Made by a program: the position numbers and the translations under genes. A stretch of DNA of 33,350 nucleotides from Candidatus Firestoneibacteriota bacterium (lineage in GTDB: Bacteria > Oederibacteriota > D2-FULL-39-29 > CAIOVX01), in NCBI GenBank assembly GCA_903915125.1, contig CAIWRR010000196.1:1-33350 (forward strand), in the 5' to 3' direction. Position 1 is the first letter of the stretch; every line of letters begins with the position of its first letter. The notes under the pieces are model-generated. The model made no database searches. It saw only the letters and a list, made by a program, of their open reading frames with translations, and was not told the DNA's origin. Positions 1-8,344 of the stretch are shown in pieces.

Positions 1-588
1 ATCGCCTTTCACGCGGAAGGTTCCGCGGTAGAGGTCCATGTCGTTCCTGATGTATTGTATCTCGACGAGTTTTGAGAGCAGTTGGTCCATATGCAGGTTC
101 TGCCCTTCTTCGAGGGACAGGTGCATATTTTGATAAGTCTCAGGCGAGCCGATTCCGTAAATGCAGGAGACGCTCGCGACAATGATGCAGTCGCGCCGCG
201 TGAGAATGGAAGCTGTCGCGGAATGGCGGAGTTTGTCTATTTCATCGTTGATGGAAGCGTCCTTTTCTATATATGTGTCCGTGGAAGGAAGGTAGGCCTC
301 CGGCTGGTAGTAATCGTAGTAGCTGACAAAGTATTCAACGGCGTTTTCCGGGAAGAAAGACTTGAATTCTCCGTAGAGCTGGGCTGCCAGCGTCTTATTG
401 TGTGAAATTATCAGCGTCGGTTTCTGTGTCGCGGCAATTACATTTGCCACGGTAAAGGTCTTGCCTGAACCGGTCACGCCGAGGAGAGTCTGGTTTCTTT
501 CGTTTGCCCTGATGCCCTTGACGAGTTTCTCTATCGCCTGAGGCTGGTCCCCTGTGGGGCTGTATTCGGATACGAGTTTAAAGTCCAT
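1..588 (-). CDS. uvrB: UvrABC system protein B, N-terminal part (truncated by window start)
   Basis: Reverse-strand translation from ATG at 588 reads [99 protein letters not shown]..., the characteristic UvrB N-terminus with Walker A. Confidence 0.97.
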   Translation of the reverse strand, partial: MDFKLVSEYSPTGDQPQAIEKLVKGIRANERNQTLLGVTGSGKTFTVANVIAATQKPTLIISHNKTLAAQLYGEFKSFFPENAVEYFVSYYDYYQPEAYLPSTDTYIEKDASINDEIDKLRHSATASILTRRDCIIVASVSCIYGIGSPETYQNMHLSLEEGQNLHMDQLLSKLVEIQYIRNDMDLYRGTFRVKGD

Positions 589-594
589 CCGTTC

Positions 595-623
595 ATTTTA
601 ATGCATTTATGAGCTGCTTTCAA
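595..623 (-). promoter_or_regulatory. sigma70-like promoter of uvrB (TTGAAA-17-TAAAAT)
   Basis: On the minus strand: TTGAAA at 623..618, 17-nt spacer, TAAAAT at 600..595, then GAACGG and the uvrB ATG at 588..586. Confidence 0.6.
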
Positions 624-699
624 GCCATATACCCGGGCGGCTTCTGCCAAGGCGAGAGGCGACGCCGTTTTGAATGTTAAAGCCCGCGCCTGAAAGATA

Positions 700-747
700 T
701 GTCAATGCAAGTGACAAAAGAATTGACAATTCAAATGACAACCGGTA
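700..747 (+). repeat. Four 12-bp-spaced TGWCAA units upstream of the TA operon
   Basis: TGTCAATGCAAG (700), TGACAAAAGAAT (712), TGACAATTCAAA (724), TGACAACCGGTA (736): exact 12-bp register. Confidence 0.8.
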
Positions 748-751
748 TGCT
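723..751 (+). promoter_or_regulatory. sigma70-like promoter of the TA operon (TTGACA-17-TATGCT)
   Basis: TTGACA 723-728, 17-bp spacer, TATGCT 746-751. Confidence 0.55.
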
Positions 752-801
752 GTTTATGCTTGAAGCGAATTTGACATTGTGATGATTCAGCGGAGGCGGA
801 G

Positions 802-1080
802 ATGAGAAGGGTAGAAGAACCGGCGACCTATTATGGCGCATCTGAACTTAGAATCAGTTTTGATAAGATCCTGGCTGAGGCGATGACAAGGCGGGTTATT
901 ATTGAAAAAAGGCATAAACCTGTCGCAGTGATAATGTCTATTGAGGAATTCAAGAAATTTGAAGATTTAATGGAAGAGGCAGAAGACCAGTATTTCGCTG
1001 ATATCGTGAAAGAGAGGATGAAGAAGCCCGTAAAATACTTGACGATGGATGAAACAAAGAAGAAGTTGGGGATTGAATGA
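802..1080 (+). CDS. Type II antitoxin, Phd/YefM family
   Basis: 92 aa; ISFDKILAEAMTRRVIIEKRHKPVAVIMSIEEFKKFEDL pattern typical of Phd/YefM; stop overlaps start of a RelE/ParE-like gene. Confidence 0.85.
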   Translation: MRRVEEPATYYGASELRISFDKILAEAMTRRVIIEKRHKPVAVIMSIEEFKKFEDLMEEAEDQYFADIVKERMKKPVKYLTMDETKKKLGIE

Positions 1081-1364
1081 TTTGGCACATCGTCTTTTCT
1101 GATTCGGCTGTAGAGGATTTGCTTAGGCTCTCTCCGGAGATAAGGAAGGCAATTGTCGCTGTAATCGAAAAAAAACTTTCTTTCGAGCCGGAAAAGTACG
1201 GCAAGTACCTTCGAAAAAAACTTAAAGAGTATATGAAACTAAAGGTGATGGATTTCAGGGTCATATACCGGGTCGAGAAAGGACTTGTTACTGTGTTTGT
1301 TGTCGCTGTCGGGCCGCGCAGGAACGATGAGGTTTACCTTGAGGCGGAAAAGCGGTTGAAATAG
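1077..1364 (+). CDS. Type II toxin, RelE/ParE superfamily
   Basis: 95 aa; ...FSDSAVEDLLRLSPEIRKAI...YRVEKGLVTVFVVAVGPRRNDEVY, RelE/ParE-like; ATGA overlap with the antitoxin. Confidence 0.85.
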   Translation: MIWHIVFSDSAVEDLLRLSPEIRKAIVAVIEKKLSFEPEKYGKYLRKKLKEYMKLKVMDFRVIYRVEKGLVTVFVVAVGPRRNDEVYLEAEKRLK

Positions 1365-4074
1365 GGCGCCTTTTAAAAACTTTTTTTAGCGGCAATACTC
1401 CTTCCTTCGTTCCCGTGAAGGCAATCTTCATCCTGCAATTCCTGCAGTTTGGTTTTCCCGGAACCCCTTTGGCCAAAAGTTCTTCGGCGACGCGGCGAAA
1501 GTCTGCCGGGTTAAAGACGATTGTTTCCGCGTTCCCTATCTTCACCCGCTTGTCCAGCCCGCGTGCCTTCATAAGGCGTGCCGCGTGCGAGACATCGTCA
1601 AGGAGAGGGCAGCCGCCGTTTCTCCAGGACCAGGTGCGCGCTTTTATCATTTTTCCCGAAGGAAGTTTTACCGGGTATTCCTCGGTTCTTTGTCCGAGGC
1701 ATTTTACATTATTCGTCATCTCAACGACATGCCTGAAGGTGTTTGGGCCATATCCCGTGCCGAGCAAAACAACCTTGCCGCCCGCCCTTTCCAGCAGTTC
1801 AAGCGGCGAGCCGGGGCCCATTGTGCTTGTGAAACGGTGCCCGGTAAGGTACTGCTCCGCGTTTCTGCCCCAGGCGGCAAAAGCGTGGGAAGGGTCAACC
1901 GAGCGTTTCACTCCCGGCAGGCGCCAGAAGGTATCCGCTATCACGCCGTTCTTGGACGGCGTCTTCTTCATATCAAAATAATACGGGGGATTTCTCACGG
2001 CGTCTCCGTGATTGAAAGAGGGCATCATCAGAAGCCCGCTTTTCCCGACAGCCGCTTTGAGCGCGTCAATTACCGCCTCCGGCCCGCCCTTCACTTTGCC
2101 TAGAGAGGCGAGGGAGGAGTGGACCATAACGCGGTCGCCTTTTTTTATTCCAAGTTTCTTCAAGCCGGCCAGTATTTCGCTTTTGCCTATTACGGTCCGG
2201 TATTTGAACTTTATGTAGCCCAGCCGTTCCAGGTCCCGCGCGTAATCTATGTAAGTGTTTTGCTGCGCGGCCGTGAAGGTTTTTTCAAGGTCCATCTCAA
2301 GGAGTTTGATGACATCCCAGAGCGTCCTGTTTCCGTCCATCCAGGCAACGAAGTTCTCCGCAGACGGGGCATTGCGAGGCCTTTTCAGGAGGTCTTTTTC
2401 CTTTGCCATGTCCGAGGGCGGGTATTCTGCCAGCCTAACGGGAATAATGTTTGCCGCTTTGCGCTCTTCCGAAGGAATAGGGTTCTCATTTTTTACGGTT
2501 CGTGTTTTGGCCTTCCCGAATATCCCGAGGGCTTTTTCTATATGCCTGCCAAGCCGTGCCTGGGCTTTCTTCAGCGCGAAGCGGGAGACTCCGAACCCCG
2601 CCAGGGATTCCAGGCGGCGCAGCTGCCAGCCGATTACGAAGTACAAGTTTGACAAAAGTTCTTTTTCGGTTAACGCTCCGGAGCGTTTCAGGAGTTTCGA
2701 GAACTCAAGGTCTATGTGGCGGGCCAGGCCTTTTTCCACCGACGGAAGATACCCGCCGGCCGCCTGAGGATCCATGTAAGCGAGCGTAAGGATATATTCA
2801 AGCGCTACCGAGGACTTCTCCAGGGCTCTTTTCCAGTCAACGGTTTCGTAGGTGTTCTCGCTGTTGTGATGATAGGGCCCGTCCGGCTGCCAGAACCAGG
2901 TGCAGGGGGCGCTGACGAGAGGGTCCGACATAAAGGTGTCGTCTGAGAAATTGCCGCGGACATGTTGCAGGGGCGCAGTATTGTATTTTGCGACGAGCTC
3001 GTCCAGCAGGATGTCCGTGAAACTCGTGTTGCAGACCGGCGCGTAGCGCACCTGCGAGGGTTCCTTCGCCTTTTTGTGGTCTACGCAGAAGCCGTCAAAG
3101 TTCATATTAGCAATGATGTTTCCCGCGCGTTTCCGGTCTTTGAAGAATTCGGAAATGCCGTATCTTTCCGCGCCGAGTATGAACCTCAGCGAGTAACGCG
3201 GCCGGGGCAGCTTTTTTTCGCGGATAAGCCCGTTGATTATGGAAACAAAACGGGTCATAGAGGCGGCGCAGATGCAGTTATCCGAAGGCATGGGTTCGTA
3301 AAGGTGGCCGGCAATGGCTATTTCTTTTTCGCTTTCACCCCTGATTAGCGCCGTCGCGGTATGCTGCACCGCGGAGTAGGTTTTTGTATCGGCAAAAGCC
3401 TTCAGCGTAACCTTTTTGCCGCTCTTTAAAAGTTTCTCAAACCGGAGGCCCTTGTTGCGGGAAATATTCATCATCAGGATTCTCGGTTCATCGGCTGTGT
3501 GATACCAGCCGGGCCCCATTGTCCAGCCGTTCGTCCAAAAGACGGAATCCGGAAGTTTGTCGCCGCTTTCCGACCAGTAAGAAATTATGCCTGCCGCCCC
3601 GGTTTTAAGCAATTTCATTTTATCCCAGCCGCACATTTTGTAGGTTGAGCTGAGAATGAATTTTCCGCGGACTCCTTTCCTGCCTGCGTCTTTCTCGAGG
3701 ATTAGTTCTCCGGTAATTCCCCCCGCCGGAGTTGCGGGGCATCTCATCGGAAGCATAAATCGGTCAGTTTTGTAATCGGAGAGCGTTTCTTTGAAGGGCG
3801 AGAGTATTTCAAGTTTTGCGTCCAGCGGGTCCCAGGCCTGCGGCATTATGTAGTCCATATTTGCGGTCTTCCCATCCGCCTTGATATCCCGCATTTCGGC
3901 GTCCGCGCCCGCTTCTTTGAAAAGCTCAAACGCCAGCCTGGCTGAATTTGCCTGTTGTGAGAACGAGTATTCTTTTTCGTGCAGGAAGAACTGCATGGAG
4001 AGTTCTTTTATTTCCCTGATGGAAAGCTGTTTCGCGGCAAGGCCGGATATTTTCTTAACATCGTTGAAGCGCAT
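1288..4074 (-). CDS. M28/DUF4910-like aminopeptidase (with PA-like domain) fused to AAC(3)-type (Antibiotic_NAT) N-acetyltransferase
   Basis: N-terminal half has IAGHLYEPMPSDN, RFILGAERYG, NMNFDGF and YHHNSENTYETVD (M28-like metal-site pattern). C-terminal half has VMVHSSLASLGKVKGGPEAVIDAL, DPSHAFAAWG and GPGSPLELLERAGGKVVLLGTGYGPNTFRHVVE (AAC(3)/YokD family). Confidence 0.75.
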   Translation of the reverse strand: MRFNDVKKISGLAAKQLSIREIKELSMQFFLHEKEYSFSQQANSARLAFELFKEAGADAEMRDIKADGKTANMDYIMPQAWDPLDAKLEILSPFKETLSDYKTDRFMLPMRCPATPAGGITGELILEKDAGRKGVRGKFILSSTYKMCGWDKMKLLKTGAAGIISYWSESGDKLPDSVFWTNGWTMGPGWYHTADEPRILMMNISRNKGLRFEKLLKSGKKVTLKAFADTKTYSAVQHTATALIRGESEKEIAIAGHLYEPMPSDNCICAASMTRFVSIINGLIREKKLPRPRYSLRFILGAERYGISEFFKDRKRAGNIIANMNFDGFCVDHKKAKEPSQVRYAPVCNTSFTDILLDELVAKYNTAPLQHVRGNFSDDTFMSDPLVSAPCTWFWQPDGPYHHNSENTYETVDWKRALEKSSVALEYILTLAYMDPQAAGGYLPSVEKGLARHIDLEFSKLLKRSGALTEKELLSNLYFVIGWQLRRLESLAGFGVSRFALKKAQARLGRHIEKALGIFGKAKTRTVKNENPIPSEERKAANIIPVRLAEYPPSDMAKEKDLLKRPRNAPSAENFVAWMDGNRTLWDVIKLLEMDLEKTFTAAQQNTYIDYARDLERLGYIKFKYRTVIGKSEILAGLKKLGIKKGDRVMVHSSLASLGKVKGGPEAVIDALKAAVGKSGLLMMPSFNHGDAVRNPPYYFDMKKTPSKNGVIADTFWRLPGVKRSVDPSHAFAAWGRNAEQYLTGHRFTSTMGPGSPLELLERAGGKVVLLGTGYGPNTFRHVVEMTNNVKCLGQRTEEYPVKLPSGKMIKARTWSWRNGGCPLLDDVSHAARLMKARGLDKRVKIGNAETIVFNPADFRRVAEELLAKGVPGKPNCRNCRMKIAFTGTKEGVLPLKKVFKRRPISTAFPPQGKPHRSCAARQRQQTQ

Positions 4075-4090
4075 TTAAGAGTCCTCCCGA

Positions 4091-4966
4091 CTAAATATGT
4101 TTGTACAGGATAAACCAGACTGCGGCCCAGTAGAGCAGGATGTCGGCTATAAGGGGATTATCGGAGAGCAAGATATCTTCGGGACTGCCCCCCTTGCCCT
4201 CGGTGTAAATAAGGTATAGATACCTGAAAATCCCGAAGAGCACGAAGGGAAGCGTGTAGATCAGGTTAGAAGTGTGGAACTTGCTTACGGTCTCCGGCGC
4301 CAGGGTGTAGAGCGCGTAGGTCATCACGGTGCAGGCCGTGACGATGGTCATCATCTGGTCAAGCAGCCCGACGCTGTAGCCTTTCAGGCTTGCCCGGCGC
4401 GCTCCGGCTTCAACAGATACAAGTTCAAATCTCCTCTTGCCGAGGGCAAGGAAGAGGGAAAGAAACATCGTGCAGACAATGAACCACGGAGACATAGGCA
4501 CGGCTATTATCGCGGCGCCGGCTATAACGCGCAGGACAAACCCCAGGGCTATGATAAATATGTCAACAATGGCCATCTTTTTGAGAAGGAGAGAGTATAG
4601 CGTCTGAAGGGCAAAGTAAGTGAGAACTATTGCGCCGAAGGAAGCGTTAACGGCGAAGGCCCAGAGGAGTGAACCACCCGCAAAAAATAGCCAGGCGGCG
4701 GCCGCAACTCCGGAAGGGAGGCGTCCGGAAGCAACCGGCCTGAATTTTTTTACGGGGTGCAGGCGGTCCTGTTTCTTGTCTATGAGATCGTTCAATATGT
4801 ATACGCTGCCGGATGTAAGACAGAAAATTAAAAAGCCCTCAAAAGCGGGCACTGAGAGCTTAAGATTAAAGAGGTTGGAGGAGAAGATGAGGGCTGCCAG
4901 CAGGAGCAAGTTTTTTGTCCACTGCTTAGGCCTCAAACTCTCGATTACCGCCGCAAGTATTCTCAT
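4091..4966 (-). CDS. UbiA-family prenyltransferase, decaprenyl-phosphate phosphoribosyltransferase-like
   Basis: SLRPKQWTKNLLL...SGSVYILNDLIDKKQDRLHPVKKFRPVASGRLP resembles the DPPR synthase (Rv3806c-like) branch of the UbiA family; multiple hydrophobic segments. Confidence 0.8.
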   Translation of the reverse strand: MRILAAVIESLRPKQWTKNLLLLAALIFSSNLFNLKLSVPAFEGFLIFCLTSGSVYILNDLIDKKQDRLHPVKKFRPVASGRLPSGVAAAAWLFFAGGSLLWAFAVNASFGAIVLTYFALQTLYSLLLKKMAIVDIFIIALGFVLRVIAGAAIIAVPMSPWFIVCTMFLSLFLALGKRRFELVSVEAGARRASLKGYSVGLLDQMMTIVTACTVMTYALYTLAPETVSKFHTSNLIYTLPFVLFGIFRYLYLIYTEGKGGSPEDILLSDNPLIADILLYWAAVWFILYKHI

Positions 4967-5883
4967 ATCTTCTTTACTCCCGATTTCTCTGAATATTCCG
5001 CGGTGGTCGCGCTCACGAAATGAGCCGGAAGCATTGTCAAAGCGCTTGCTGCCGCGGCGCCCGTTCCGGCCCGTAAAATTCCCTCCGGGCCGCAGCCGCT
5101 TGTAATTGCCCTGCAGAAGCCGCCGAGCATGGCATCTCCGGCGCCGATAGTGTTTACCGGATTCAACTTGGGCGGTATCGCGAGGAAGAGCCCGTTTTTT
5201 GAAGCCGCGACCAGCCCGTCTTTTCCGAAAGTTACGGTAAATATGCCGACTCCTGAAGACAGAAGTTCTGTTATTACGTCCTTAATAGTGCGATCTCCGA
5301 ACGTTTCCTTAAATTCGTGGTTATTCATTTTGACGAGGAAAGGTTTCTTTTTGCCTTTGAAAGTCTTGAGCAGCGCGGGGCCGCAGATATCGGCGCAGAC
5401 GGTAATTCCGGCTTTTGCCGCTTCTGCCGTGAGTTCAGCGTAAATGTTTTCCGGGCAGCCGGGCGGAAGAGTTCCAGCAAGGGCTACAAGTTTTGTTTTC
5501 TTGAGCAGTTTGGTAAAGGTGGAACGGAACTTTTTCACTTCTGCGTCGCTTACCTTGCCGCTTGGTTCTATCAACTCGGTGTTGAGGTTTGTCTTAAGGT
5601 TCACGACGGTCACGCAGGCCCGCGTGTTTGTTTGAGTCTCCGTGAGTTCTTCCATGATGCCTTCCTGTTTCAGAAGGGTTTTCAGCAGCGTGCCGTTCAG
5701 GCCTCCCGCGAAGCCGCAGCAGGCGGCCTCCCCGCCGAGATTTTTTACGGCCCTGGCGGCGTTTACGCCTTTGCCGCTGGCGCATTGATAAAACTCCCTC
5801 GCGCGCAGGACTTGTCCTTCAGTGTAGTCGTCAAAGAGAAGAACTTTTTGGAGGGCGCTATTTAGGCTTACCGTTAGTATCAT
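4963..5883 (-). CDS. PfkB-family hexose kinase (1-phosphofructokinase/tagatose-6-phosphate kinase-like)
   Basis: MILTVSLNSALQKVL...ASGKGVNAARAVKNLGGEAACCGFAGG...NTIGAGDAMLGGF; PfkB signatures. Confidence 0.88.
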   Translation of the reverse strand: MILTVSLNSALQKVLLFDDYTEGQVLRAREFYQCASGKGVNAARAVKNLGGEAACCGFAGGLNGTLLKTLLKQEGIMEELTETQTNTRACVTVVNLKTNLNTELIEPSGKVSDAEVKKFRSTFTKLLKKTKLVALAGTLPPGCPENIYAELTAEAAKAGITVCADICGPALLKTFKGKKKPFLVKMNNHEFKETFGDRTIKDVITELLSSGVGIFTVTFGKDGLVAASKNGLFLAIPPKLNPVNTIGAGDAMLGGFCRAITSGCGPEGILRAGTGAAAASALTMLPAHFVSATTAEYSEKSGVKKI

Positions 5884-5947
5884 AGAGTTGGAGTAGTGGT
5901 GGCGCTAAAACGCTTTCACGGGATTTCCTGTTTGCCAATTTTTAAGG

Positions 5948-5982
5948 TTAATTGTAATTAGCAATTAGTAATCAGCAATTGT
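5948..5982. repeat. Heptamer-period array (TTAATTG TAATTAG CAATTAG TAATCAG CAATTGT)
   Basis: Five consecutive 7-mers in register, immediately past the 3' end of the minus-strand tRNA. Confidence 0.75.
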
Positions 5983-5988
5983 TCTTAA

Positions 5989-6064
5989 TGGTGCCGGCGG
6001 AGGGACTCGAACCCCCGACCTAGGGATTATGATTCCCGTGCTCTACCGACTGAGCTACACCGGC
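5989..6064 (-). tRNA. tRNA with CAT anticodon (elongator Met, or Ile2), CCA encoded
   Basis: Reverse complement folds as GCCGGTG TA GCTC AGTCGGTA GAGC A CGGGA ATCATAA TCCCT AGGTC GGGGG TTCGAGT CCCTC CGCCGGC A CCA; G1-C72 paired, so not a typical bacterial initiator. Confidence 0.95.
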
Positions 6065-6171
6065 ACTTTCAGCTAAAAAAAAGCTCTCGATAGACGTTAA
6101 AGTTTACTATATAAGTCCTCAAAAAGCAATATGAAATTGGGCGTTTTTAGGGGGCAAAAGGCCGTAAATAC

Positions 6172-6180
6172 TGTTATAAT
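6172..6180 (+). promoter_or_regulatory. Extended -10 promoter (TGtTATAAT) of the GT9 gene
   Basis: TGTTATAAT 7 nt before ATG at 6188; no good -35. Confidence 0.5.
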
Positions 6181-6187
6181 ACTGGAA

Positions 6188-7234
6188 ATGTCAGAAATAA
6201 AACCTCAAAAAATACTCATCTGCAGGTCAGACAAGATTGGTGACGTAATTCTGACCTTCCCGGTGATTACGGCTCTCAGAAAAACTTTTCCCGAAGCGCA
6301 TATCGGATATCTCTGCAGGGAATACACAAGAAAGGTTTTGGAGGGAAACCCGGGGCTTGATGAACTTGTAATCTTTGATCCGGAAGCCCATAAAGGCCTG
6401 CGGGGTATTCTTGCCCTGTCTCGACTTATAAAATCCAAGAATTACGATACCGCTTTAATGCTCTATCCGCGCCCCGGCATAGCGCTGGCGTTATTCCTTG
6501 CCGGAGTAAAAGAAAGAATCGGCACCGCTTACCGCTGGTATTCCTTTCTTTTCAACAGGAAAGTGAGCCTTCACAGGAAGAATTCTCTCAAGCACGAACT
6601 CGAGTATAACCTTGACCTGCTCGCCCCGCTCTCGGCGGACACTTCCTCAAAGGAAATCAGGCTCTTTCTCTCGGAAGCGGAGAAGAAAGAAGGCAGGGAA
6701 TTTCTTGAGAAACACGGGCTTGCGGGAAAGAGTATTATCAGTATCCATCCCGGCTCCGCAGTTTCCGTCCTCAACTGGCCTATAGAAAAATACCGCGGGT
6801 TGACCGAAAGCCTGATTAAGAACGGGACATATTCCGTCCTGCTTGTGGAAGGTAAAGGGGAAGAGCGGCTTACCGGAAAAATTCTGGATGGACTCGCTGT
6901 GAAGCCGGCAGTGCTTCCCGGAACCGCGGATATCAGGCAGGTCGCGGCCGTGTTAGCCGGGGTCAGCCTTCATATCAGCAGCAATACAGGCACCATGCAC
7001 CTCGCGGCGGCGGTCGGGACAAGGACTCTTTCTTTTTTCAACCCGACCAAAGCTGTCAGCCCGGCGCGCTGGGGAGCCTGGGGCAATAGCGGGGTTTCAA
7101 TATTGCCGGGGCAGGCGGAATGCGTTAAATGCATCCCGGAATGCCCTGCTTTTAACTGCATGGACAGGATTTCGGTGGACGAAGTCCTGAGAAAAATAAC
7201 TTCCATTCTCGGCGCTGGCCGGAAGGCTTCATGA
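6188..7234 (+). CDS. Glycosyltransferase family 9 (ADP-heptose:LPS heptosyltransferase-like)
   Basis: KILICRSDKIGDVILTFPVITALRKTFPEAHIGYLC... and SIHPGSAVSVLNWPIEKY, HISSNTGTMHLAAAVGTRTLSFFNPT; GT9 motifs. ORF track opens at 6131 but ATG 6188 matches the family N-terminus. Confidence 0.9.
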   Translation: MSEIKPQKILICRSDKIGDVILTFPVITALRKTFPEAHIGYLCREYTRKVLEGNPGLDELVIFDPEAHKGLRGILALSRLIKSKNYDTALMLYPRPGIALALFLAGVKERIGTAYRWYSFLFNRKVSLHRKNSLKHELEYNLDLLAPLSADTSSKEIRLFLSEAEKKEGREFLEKHGLAGKSIISIHPGSAVSVLNWPIEKYRGLTESLIKNGTYSVLLVEGKGEERLTGKILDGLAVKPAVLPGTADIRQVAAVLAGVSLHISSNTGTMHLAAAVGTRTLSFFNPTKAVSPARWGAWGNSGVSILPGQAECVKCIPECPAFNCMDRISVDEVLRKITSILGAGRKAS

Positions 7235-8229
7235 GAAGAACTTCCGTTCTTTCCGCCGTTCTCTTTCCGCTGATTCTCACCGCCGTAATTTCAGGCTGCG
7301 CCTCAAAGGGCAAAGTTGTTACGGTAGAGGACAGGGATGAAAAGATAGTTGAGATAAAAGACGGTTCCGGCATAAAGGTTCGTGACTGGGAACCGGTGCT
7401 TGCGAAAGATACGGTTCCGGAAAAGCCGGATTTGGCGGTAAGTTCCGCGGAAACAAAAACTCGTGTTGAGGCCGTCATAAAAGAGCGTGAGGTTCAGCCC
7501 CAAACCCCCGCGGCTGCGGAGATTTCCGCAGAGAAAACAAGGATTGTTGAGAACAAAGCCTTTAAGCCCGGCGAGAAGCTGACCTTCGCCATAACCTATC
7601 TAGGGCTAACCGCGGCGACTGCCGAGGTGGAGGTGGGTGATTTTGTGAAGTTGAAAGGGAGGAAGTGTTACCACATTACCACAAAGGCAAAAGTAGTCCC
7701 GCTTGTCGCCGCTCTCGTGAGGGTCGACGATGTTGTCGAGACCTTTGTTGATGCGCAAGGGCTTTTCTCCAGGCGCATGATAAAATCACTCAGGGAAGGA
7801 AATTACGAGAACGATGTTGTCCTTGAATTTAACCCCGTGAGCAGGAGCGTTAAAGAGATAGAAAAGAGCGGGGACAGAAGTTTGAAAGGCCTGCCTGATT
7901 TCTGCCATGACATCCTCTCGGCGTTCTTCTATTTTAGGACGCAGGAGCTGGAGCCCGGCAAAGATATGGTGCTTCCCGTTTATGCAGAGGGAAAACTCAA
8001 CAATCTTAGGGTCAAAATACTCCGGAAAGAGAAGGTCAGGATACCCCTCGGGACCTACAACGCCGTCGTTGTCGCGCCGCTCCTTGATTTTGAAAGCATT
8101 TTCAAGCAGGAAGGAGAGGTTACCATCTGGCTTTCTGATGATGAGCGGCACATACCCTTGATGATGAAAAGCAAGGTCTTCCTTTCCTCTGTTAGCGCAA
8201 AGCTTATTGACGCTGTAATACCGAAATGA
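7231..8229 (+). CDS. DUF3108-like putative lipoprotein
   Basis: Lipobox-like LTAVISGC; FKPGEKLTFAITYLGLTAATAEVEV... pattern of DUF3108; ATGA overlap with GT9. Confidence 0.75.
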   Translation: MRRTSVLSAVLFPLILTAVISGCASKGKVVTVEDRDEKIVEIKDGSGIKVRDWEPVLAKDTVPEKPDLAVSSAETKTRVEAVIKEREVQPQTPAAAEISAEKTRIVENKAFKPGEKLTFAITYLGLTAATAEVEVGDFVKLKGRKCYHITTKAKVVPLVAALVRVDDVVETFVDAQGLFSRRMIKSLREGNYENDVVLEFNPVSRSVKEIEKSGDRSLKGLPDFCHDILSAFFYFRTQELEPGKDMVLPVYAEGKLNNLRVKILRKEKVRIPLGTYNAVVVAPLLDFESIFKQEGEVTIWLSDDERHIPLMMKSKVFLSSVSAKLIDAVIPK

Positions 8230-8344
8230 GAAACCCGGGCAATTGTATGTCTTTTGCAGTTTTATTAAGCATTTTCACTTAAATAATCGAGAAAAAATTG
8301 ATATAATAATGGTAATACTAATTCCTTCTAAGGGTACAACACTT

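Noticed and set aside
82-405. 107-aa plus-strand ORF
   Set aside because: Antisense to uvrB, which is clearly the coding strand.
1288-2200. Aminoglycoside resistance gene
   Set aside because: The AAC(3)-like domain is fused to a peptidase and belongs to a family with many non-resistance members; no support for drug modification.
1415-3348. Several plus-strand ORFs of 68-188 aa
   Set aside because: Antisense to the 928-aa peptidase-acetyltransferase CDS; shadow ORFs in GC-rich coding sequence.
5989-6064. Initiator tRNA-fMet
   Set aside because: First acceptor pair is G-C and the anticodon stem lacks the three consecutive G-C pairs typical of initiators; elongator Met or Ile2 fits better.
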